NCBI RefSeq assembly: GCF_020379485.1
Contig: NC_063438.1
Location: 6,896,335 to 6,960,334, forward strand
DNA length: 64,000 bases
Reading direction: 5' to 3'
DNA from: Brassica napus
Taxonomy: Eukaryota > Streptophyta > Magnoliopsida > Brassicales > Brassicaceae
Position 1 is the first letter of the stretch. Every line of letters starts with the position of its first letter. Both the position numbers and the translations under genes were made by a program. The notes beneath the pieces were generated by a model. It saw only the letters and a program-made list of their open reading frames with translations. It ran no database searches and had not been told where the DNA came from. Positions 57,560 through 64,000 of the stretch are shown piece after piece.

Positions 57560-57900
57560 AAAGTAAACTATGGGTTAAATTTTTACAATTTTAAACTCAT
57601 GAATTTTTTACAATTTTAAACTCATGAAATTTTTTCAATTTTAAACTCATGAAACTTTTACAATTTTAAATTCATGAAATTTTTACAATTTTAAACTCAT
57701 GAAATTTTTACAATTTTAAACTCATGTAATTTTTACAATTTTAAACTCATGTCAGTTTTAAACTCATGTCAGATTTAAACTCATGAAATTTTTAGAATTT
57801 TTAAAATGTCAGTTTTAAACTCATATCAGTTTTAAACTCAAGAAATTTTAATTTTTAAACTATAGATTAGTGAAATTTTAAACTCATGAAATTTTTACAA
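57560..57900. repeat. 26-27-bp tandem array downstream of the Myb-like gene
   Basis: About ten imperfect copies of ATTTTTACAATTTTAAACTC plus ATGAA lie between the transposase start and the Myb-like gene end, in the transposase promoter region. Flanking copies are shortened (TCAGTTTTAAACTCATG). Confidence 0.75.
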
Positions 57901-58583
57901 TTTTTAAAATGTCAGTTTTTAGTAACTTATTGCCAATGTTTAACTACAAAAAGATAAATATACCCGATTACTCTAGTGAATAAGTAATGTACAAGTAGTG
58001 AAATATACCCGATTACTCTTTCGAAATGAGATAGAAGAGGAAATGTTCAAGTGCTCTTGTGTTCTTCGTTGGTAGTAGATCAAGTGCGATTCAAATACTA
58101 TAGGAACTGTTTAAGTTTAGCAATGAAATTTTTCTTTTCAGACAGAGAAACAATGAGAAGAAGTTGAGTTCTCATATAGAAACATACGTGAAGAGAGCAT
58201 ATTAATATATGCTTGTTTGTTACATAAAACCCGTGACATGAGAGTAGTGTAGAAACAAAGTACAACCCGTGAATTCATAACATAGTAGCAGTGTACAAAC
58301 TAACAAAATAGTACACTGCATCCGTAGAGAAAAAGAAACAACAGCCAAGCAACATCAGACAAAGCAACCCGTGATCCAGACATGATGATCCCGTGACCTG
58401 CAAAAAAAAAAAACAAACTACAAAGTTTAAAACTCTTGGAGATTCTACCAAGTAAATAATGTAAAACAGAGATTCTACTAAGCAACAAAGTTAACCAATT
58501 CAATCATATTGATGCAACTAAATAATGTAAAACAGAGAATCTACTAACCAACAAAGTTTAAAAAAAAAAAGTAGTTAACCAAT
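57901..58583. other. Spacer inside the Harbinger element
   Basis: 3' untranslated region of the Myb-like gene and probable promoter of the transposase. Two copies of AAATAATGTAAAACAGAGA occur near 58455 and 58521. No gene seen. Confidence 0.4.
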
Positions 58584-59369
58584 TCAATCTAGCAGTTCAG
58601 AAACGAGTTTGTTTTTGAGACTGATTTCATTTGGAGATAGATCAGTCTCATTTTTGGCTAGGAGACGATCTAGGAGTTTCTGCTGGGATATTTTCTTTCT
58701 CGCAGCCAGGATGCTCTCTATTTGATCGAAAGCAGCCTCATTCCCGTGCCGCTTGCGCTTGCTTGCTTTCGCAGCCTTTACACCCGCCGGTCTAACCTCC
58801 TCCTCAGGCATCACCTCTTCGTTCTCCTTCCTTTTCTCCTTCCCGGCATCTCTGGACTTGGAGTATGACTTCCATTTCTGATCATATCTCAGTTCCCTCC
58901 AACAGTGTTCCATGGCGAACTTCGCATGGTAATCATTAAAGAAGATGTCATGGGCAGCCTTCATGACATCATTCTCATTTTGACCACTAGATTGCTCCTT
59001 CAAAGCCGCCTCATAACTCCCCACAAACTTGCACACCTGCTCGTTCACCCTTCCCCACCTCTGCTTACACTGACTCCACTCTCTAGGAACTGAGCCAGTG
59101 AGCTGAGGGCTTGAATTGAAGTAGAGCTCAATTCTCTTCCAAAAGGATCCTCCCTTCTGCTCGTTACCGACAATAGCATCCTTGCTCGTGTTCAGCCACC
59201 CACTGATGAGCACTAGGTCTTCTTTTGTTGTCCACTTTCTCTTTAGGACCGGTTTCACTATCCCGGGAGAGTTGGCTACTGCCTCAGCAAACTCGCAGTC
59301 CATTGCTGGACTGCTCTGCGAAGCTAGGAGCGAAGTAAACCCGGGAGAGTTTATGGTAAAGGGATCCAT
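58584..59369 (-). CDS. Harbinger Myb-like DNA-binding partner protein
   Basis: 261 codons from ATG 59369 (MDPFTINSPGFTSLLASQSS). Residues about 43-115 form a Myb/trihelix-type domain (RKWTTKEDLVLISGWLNTS, GSFWKRIELYFN, REWSQCKQRWGRVNEQVCKF). A basic, Glu/Lys-rich linker and a C-terminal helical part (IESILAARKKISQQKLLDRL) resembling NAM-associated tails follow. In characterised relatives this second ORF binds the subterminal DNA and carries the transposase into the nucleus. No stop or frameshift. Confidence 0.85.
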   Translation of the reverse strand: MDPFTINSPGFTSLLASQSSPAMDCEFAEAVANSPGIVKPVLKRKWTTKEDLVLISGWLNTSKDAIVGNEQKGGSFWKRIELYFNSSPQLTGSVPREWSQCKQRWGRVNEQVCKFVGSYEAALKEQSSGQNENDVMKAAHDIFFNDYHAKFAMEHCWRELRYDQKWKSYSKSRDAGKEKRKENEEVMPEEEVRPAGVKAAKASKRKRHGNEAAFDQIESILAARKKISQQKLLDRLLAKNETDLSPNEISLKNKLVSELLD

Positions 59370-59941
59370 TTTTCTTATGGTTTAGGTTGATGGTTTAGGT
59401 TAATGGGGTTTGGGTACTCTATTTAAACTAGTTTAAGCTACCACAAGAGAGAAAATTTAAACTCTAACTGCAAAACATTCAATATAAAAGCGAGTATAGA
59501 ACAACTACTTCACAGAGAGCAGTCATTACACATCAAATCAACCACTTAATACAATCAACTACTCATCACAATTAGAGCAACCAACCAACCAACACAGAGT
59601 AAATTACGCTGTACTTTTCGTTCTAACTTATTAATACAATCACAGTAACCAACCAACTCAGACTACTAGTTCAGTTCAGTTTAGTTGAACAATAAATTCA
59701 TACATTCAGATGAACCAACCAACCCAGACTACTAGTTAATTCACGCAAACATTTACCTAGTTCTACTTTATATTTCAGGCAAACATCTAGGTAGTTCTAC
59801 TATATATTTCACGCAAACATCTAACTAGTTATACTTAGTAATTCACGCAAACATTTAGCAAGTTCTACATATTAATTCACGCAAACTTTTAACTACTTAT
59901 ACTTATTAATTCACGCAAATATTTATATGTACCTCTGATTA

Positions 59942-60577
59942 TCAGTCGAAACACACCTTCTCAAGGGTACCCACCTCGACAGTGAGATCATCAACCTGCT
60001 CGGAGAGGGTTGAAACCTGTTCCTGGACATGGAAACAACAATGATGATTTGTTTTAACTTACTGACTCATCAAGTACAATGTAACAAATAACTACAGCAA
60101 GGAGATATTTGAGCAGGTTGATAACTACAGCAAGGAGATACAAACAATGTAACAAGTACACTTACCTCTAGGTCCTTAATCCGTTTATTGAGTTTCCACA
60201 CCCCCTTCACAACCTCCTCTGCCTCATCCAGACGCGTGCTCAGCGTTTTGATCTCTTCCTGGACAGCAACCACCCAAGGATGACGGTAATGCAACCCATC
60301 ATCCTTGTTCACAACAGAAAAGAAATATTAGACAGACTTCAAGTTACATATATTATAAGAACATGATTGCAGAGACACTAACCTCATAGTTTACGCATGT
60401 GAAGAAACGCTTTCCAGGAAGACTGTCGTAGTCTTCCTTCCCCCGAACCTCGTCAATGATTCTCCCGCCGCAAGCACACTTTCTTGGAACCCCGTACTGT
60501 GAATCCGCGACAAACCCTAACATGTCGCAGTGATCCTTTTGCTTCTTTGAATTTCGTCTTTCTTCTGCGGGATCCAT
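59942..60577 (-). CDS. GRF zinc-finger, coiled-coil protein, third gene of the Harbinger element (137 aa)
   Basis: Three exons in phase 0 with canonical splice sites: 60577-60383 (65 codons), 60303-60166 (46 codons) and 60022-59942 (26 codons plus TGA). Exon 1 has a GRF-type finger (KCACGGRIIDEVRGKEDYD, then GKRFFTCVNYE; C-x-C-G ... F-x-C). Exons 2-3 form a heptad-like coiled coil (VAVQEEIKTLSTRLDEAEE, EQVSTLSEQVDDLTVEVGTL). A CTCTTGCAG just before the ATG suggests a leader intron. Standard Harbinger elements have two genes; this third one has clean exon phases and so looks selected. GRF fingers can bind single-stranded DNA in other proteins; here the role is unknown. Confidence 0.75.
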
Positions 60578-60599
60578 CTGCAAGAGGAAGATAAAACAA

Positions 60600-60935
60600 T
60601 TAAGTAAGACGACCCCTATATCAAACCAGAATGATACAAACGACCCCTATATCACACCAGAAACACGCTTTACTACCCTATCAAAGAAACCCCCAAAACG
60701 ATTTCATATCGCACTCTATTGAACCGTAAGAAAGAAAACCCTAACAAAGAAACCCCCAAATCGATTTAAGATCGCACATTGGATCGAACCCTATGAAAGA
60801 AAACCCTAACAAAAAAAACCCCTAATCGATTTAAGATCGCAGACTCTATTCAACCCTAACAAAGAAAACCCTAAATCGATACAATCAGACGAAGCCACAA
60901 ACTCGAAAACCTACCTCAGGTCGATGAGATCTCAC
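60600..60935 (-). promoter_or_regulatory. Leader/promoter of the Harbinger GRF gene with 50-60-bp repeats
   Basis: Three imperfect copies of AACCCTAACAAAGAAACCCC plus AATCGATTTAAGATCGCA occur at about 60690-60870, and CGACCCCTATATCA.ACCAGAA occurs twice near 60612 and 60640. On the minus strand the repeats are TTAGGGTTT-rich, typical of leader regions with telo-box motifs. Confidence 0.45.
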
Positions 60936-61268
60936 TACGCGTCGATTTGATGGACAATTTTGCTCTGGATCGGCGTCGCTACAAGAATCGTCGGCGTCGC
61001 TACAACAATCGCCTCTCGAGTCGCAAACCCTAGCTTTTTTGGAGAGAGGAGGAAATGAGGAGATTCACGCGTTTCTTCTCCTTTCCCCGTCGACAACGCG
61101 CGTCTCAACAGCCAATAACTCTTCTCCACGTGGCTTGAACTCGTTTCATGCGGGCTCTCTCCAACGGCCCGGTTCAGAGATAAAGACCCATTTTTCATTT
61201 TCTTTTGGATTAAAAATGCTATGAAACTCAGCCCATGACCCCCCTTTGAACCTTCAATGGACTTGCTC

Positions 61269-61720
61269 TTAATGCCTGCAAAATATGTTCTAAGTACAAC
61301 AAGAAGCTAATAGAGATTCCGGTTTTGAACGGTTAGGGGGTTTGGAGGCATTACCTTTCTCACGGTATAATGTGTTTCCGGCTTTAGTGAAGATGATCTC
61401 TGGGAACAAAGACACTTGCAGAGAAGAAACCAAATCAGTCTCAACCACAGCATCAACCAAAACACACAGCAAACCAAATTTGTATGTATGAATGGTGATT
61501 AGCACACTTACTTGTCTAGTTCTTCCATTCTCTTTAAGAGCGCAAGTGAGTTGTGTCGAGTATGGGATAATCATTTTCTCTGAAAACAAAATTGAAAATT
61601 CAAACACCAAAATAACCAGAAACCGGCTCGCCACCAGAGGAATCGAAATGGATTTGAATAAGATCAGCAATACCTGGAATTGTGAAGCTTCAATTGAAAC
61701 CTTGGCCAAACCAGTTTTTG
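61269..61720 (-). pseudogene. Thioredoxin-fold (MRL7/SVR4-like) gene fragment interrupted by the Harbinger element
   Basis: Minus-strand pieces read MAKVSIEASQFQ, MIIPYSTQLTCALKENGRTR, then DAVVETDLVSSLQVSLFPEI followed by IFTKAGNTLYREKG and, after an intron ending TTTTGCAG, IK at the Harbinger junction. The second piece recalls the C-terminal thioredoxin-like part of plastid MRL7/SVR4 proteins, from memory. The acceptor before DAVVETD lacks AG, and sequence beyond the Harbinger (reading on at 55769) loses similarity, so this was already a fragment. Assignment is tentative; Arabidopsis has an MRL7-like gene near PARG. Confidence 0.4.
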
Positions 61721-61729
61721 TTTGATTAA

Positions 61730-62690
61730 GATAGGATCACAGAGTCGTACAACAATAATCGTGTCAAATAAGAATATGACACATCATCACACACAAATAT
61801 TTTTTGTTTAAATTACGAAAGTAACAATGTTTCGAAAACCGGAGGAGACATTCACTATCTAGACTAAATGGATCAATTGTCGAACCGGTCCAATTAGATT
61901 TTAAATTTTACTTAATTTTGATTAAGTAACTATATATATATATGTATAACTATAAAATTATTTTTATACCATTGTTATAATCTAAAATAATATAAAAAAT
62001 GATTTATTTCAATAGATATTTAAAAAATAGTATGAATTTTTAACAAATTCTTTTTTAAATTTGCATTTTTATATTTTTCTTCGTGAATTTGAAAAAATCG
62101 AGTTTTATTATCGAATAGAATCACCGGTTTTAACGAGTTTCACCCGTTTTTAACCAAATTTGTCGGTTTAACTCAAATCCGCTTTTTAGTACAATCTGTA
62201 ACTAGTTCGAATGCCATGAAGCCCCCATCCGCTCAACGTCAGAGTTTGCTCACTCATCCAGCGGAAGGAGAAGCATCATAGGAGCAGATAGATGGATAAG
62301 TCAAGGTCCGATCAGCCGGTTCAGTCCAGTTTTCAAAACAGTGGAAAATAACTTTTCCTTTTTCTTTAGAGGAGTCGGCCTAATTGTATTAAAACCCACT
62401 AAGGGTAGTAGCATCCTCTCTTCTTCTCTGGCATAAACTTGGGATTCGGCTCCAGCTCTTGTTGAAACTAGACATTCTCACAACGACGGCCAAAGCAGCT
62501 CTATGCTGTGTAATCAGTCTCTGTTAATTGTGGCCTCTTGTTTCATTACCGTGGGATGGGATGCAAGTTTTAATTACTTCTCACTTCAATTTATTTTCAT
62601 AAAGACGTCACTCGAAAATACAAATGGTACACACTGCTAAAAACCAAATTTATCTTTTGTTGCTTAGAAAAAAGTTGGGAGGCCAATGCT
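61730..62690. other. Intergenic region, no gene seen
   Basis: AT-rich and low-complexity sequence between the gene fragment and the PARG 3' end. Contains an (AT)n run near 61930 and the PARG 3' untranslated region at the right edge. No other feature is recognised. Confidence 0.45.
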
Positions 62691-62691
62691 A

Positions 62692-64000
62692 TTAAGCAGC
62701 ATTGCTAGAAATAAGCCAATCAAACAAACCAACTTTAGGCTCTCTTCTTTTCTTGCTGCTTCTTAATCTCTGGTTCGAATACTCGACCAGCTTCTTCCAT
62801 ACATCTCCCACCCTCAATCCTTTAGATATAACCAATTCCGTTACCTGATTTAGGTTATGAAGTGCTTCAAATCCAAAAGTGTAATAAGACATGAAAGGCC
62901 TTCTTGCCTGAGAACAATGCAATGTTTGTGAGACAAAGAAACAGCCACTGACTAAAAATTACACACTTTGGTTAAGGTTTAACCTGAGAAACAGCAATCC
63001 ACTGAAGGAGAGATTTGACCTCAGCATCTCCACCGTAAGCACCACATCCCCAATTCCCTGTAGCAACACCAACACCATCTTCATGATCTATGCAATCCTT
63101 CTTGCACACATGGAGGAACCCACAGAGAGCCTTATTAGCCTCCCTGGAGAAAAAAAAAAGAATGTTCAGAAACAGAGTTTGATATAAGAAGACTAGTTAA
63201 ACTATACAAAGATTTGATTCAGTTTTTTACCGTAGGAGGCATTCAGGTTTGTACTGGGAGATTCCTGGATGACGCAGAGCATCTATGGCGATGATTCTTG
63301 TTTTTCTCCTTCCGAAAACATCTCTTTCCTTTGTGTCTACGTAATCACCAGAGAACCTAAAGGAAGATGAATATCTGCAGTATGGAGAATAAACCATTTT
63401 CTTTCATAATTTAAAAAAAAAACATTTTATAAATCACTAAAAGTATTTTTGGAAAAGTGTGTCACCCTGTGTAGTGAGAGAATCTTTCGGCACCAACAAC
63501 TTCAATTGCTTCAGAGACTTCCATGGCTGGTAAGAAGAGCATACCAGCGATCAATTCCGGATTTATCATGAACCGAATCTCTTCCTGTGTGTGTGTGTTT
63601 GAAAACATAGTCAAGATTTGAATAAAAACTTCAAAAGACCAGAAGCGTATTCAAAGCTATAGTTTATTATAGACCTGGACACATCCCTTGCGAAGAGCGC
63701 CGCCTCCTAAATACTTGTTGGCGAAGTCAACTTCAAGAGCTTCAACGCTTTGATCCTCTATCAAACCACAAGTGTGAACCTATACACCATTTGAAAAACT
63801 GATACTTGGATACAAAAATCTTTATATAGACAATAGAATCAAGCATACATCTACTTAATTAAGTAACCTCAACAGGGCAGAGATTGACAGTAGATGTACT
63901 CCAGAAGCCTTCATCAGGAAAGGCTTCAAGGCCAGAATGATCTTGTTCTAAAGAGAGTATCTTCCGTTCGAATGAGACGAATCCAGGAGGGATGCATGAA
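62692..64000 (-). CDS. PARG: Poly(ADP-ribose) glycohydrolase, C-terminal half
   Basis: Seven exons with good splice sites: beyond 64000-63868, 63779-63675, 63584-63466, 63356-63231, 63143-62984 and 62907-62692, stop TAA at 62694-62692. The protein reads [32 protein letters not shown], then [15 protein letters not shown] joined to [11 protein letters not shown], giving the catalytic GGG-x7-QEE signature across a splice junction, then [40 protein letters not shown] and [24 protein letters not shown] removes poly(ADP-ribose) chains from nuclear proteins and in plants acts in DNA repair, stress and clock control. All visible catalytic residues are intact and no lesion is seen. PARG1 and PARG2 cannot be told apart here. 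The N-terminal half is outside the window. Confidence 0.92.

Larger units (their letters stand above)
55770..61268 (-). mobile_element. PIF/Harbinger element with three open genes, possibly autonomous
   Basis: Termini GAGCAAGTCCAT (55770) and, reversed, GAGCAAGTCCAT (61268) flanked by TTA duplications (55767-55769, 61269-61271), the PIF/Harbinger signature. On the minus strand, in order from the right end, are a GRF zinc-finger gene (60577-59942), a Myb-like gene (59369-58584) and a DDE transposase (57397-56141), all without stops. Known family members need the transposase plus the Myb-like partner for movement. Intact termini, TSD and genes suggest a young, perhaps active copy. Confidence 0.9.

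Noticed and set aside
57560..57900. Possible CRISPR-like array
   Set aside because: Units are contiguous, without distinct spacers, in a plant transposon; it is a simple tandem repeat.

Overview
The window is plant nuclear DNA, most likely from a Brassica species or a close Brassicaceae relative. The evidence is interrupted genes with GT/AG introns, long AT-rich intergenic DNA, Brassicaceae-type transposon termini (CACTACAAGAAAA for CACTA, TC...CTAG with a terminal hairpin for Helitrons, CTCCCTCC for Stowaway MITEs), and host genes that look Brassicaceae. The few host genes suggest a segment related to the Arabidopsis chromosome 2 interval around At2g3184x-At2g3196x. This placement comes from memory of Arabidopsis gene order, not from a search. 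The host genes are a poly(ADP-ribose) glycohydrolase (right edge), a small membrane protein (16.4-16.7 kb), a decayed CNX2 copy (15.0-16.0 kb), two decayed 5' copies of a callose synthase gene (21.4-22.7 and 32.7-35.3 kb), a second small membrane protein (53.2-53.6 kb) and a thioredoxin-fold gene fragment (61.3-61.7 kb).

Layout. 0-8.8 kb: two minus-strand members of the DUF1985/Ulp1-like family carried by plant Mutator-like elements. The second runs from 8148 to 2504 and combines DUF1985, coiled coil, reiterated exons, tandem Agenet domains and a C48-like tail. 9163-11766: a non-autonomous CACTA element (TSD TTT) whose coding core is replaced by a near-perfect inverted repeat of the 5' coding part of an EDM2-like gene. 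13.4-21.1 kb: Helitrons, MITEs, the CNX2 pseudogene and one small intact gene. 21.4-36.1 kb: duplicated callose synthase 5' ends separated by a LINE split by a second CACTA element (23876-26655) and by nested Helitrons. 36.3-39.4 kb: a MITE split by a Helitron, then a solo LTR. 39.7-49.6 kb: a third DUF1985/Ulp1-like gene, a frameshifted MULE transposase and a GRF zinc-finger gene with one stop. 50.9-53.2 kb: a 5'-truncated LINE with poly(A) and a 15-bp TSD. 54.6-55.2 kb: a short Helitron. 55770-61268: a structurally complete PIF/Harbinger element with three open genes. 62.7-64.0 kb: the 3' half of PARG.

How the parts relate. Most of the window is transposons inserted into transposons or gene remnants. 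Two loci stand out. The CACTA element carries a hairpin of about 270-bp arms matching a host chromatin regulator of transposon silencing, placed just downstream of a TATA box; it could make siRNAs against that host gene. The Harbinger element has matching termini, a TTA target duplication, an intact DDE transposase, an intact Myb-like partner and a third intact GRF zinc-finger coiled-coil gene.
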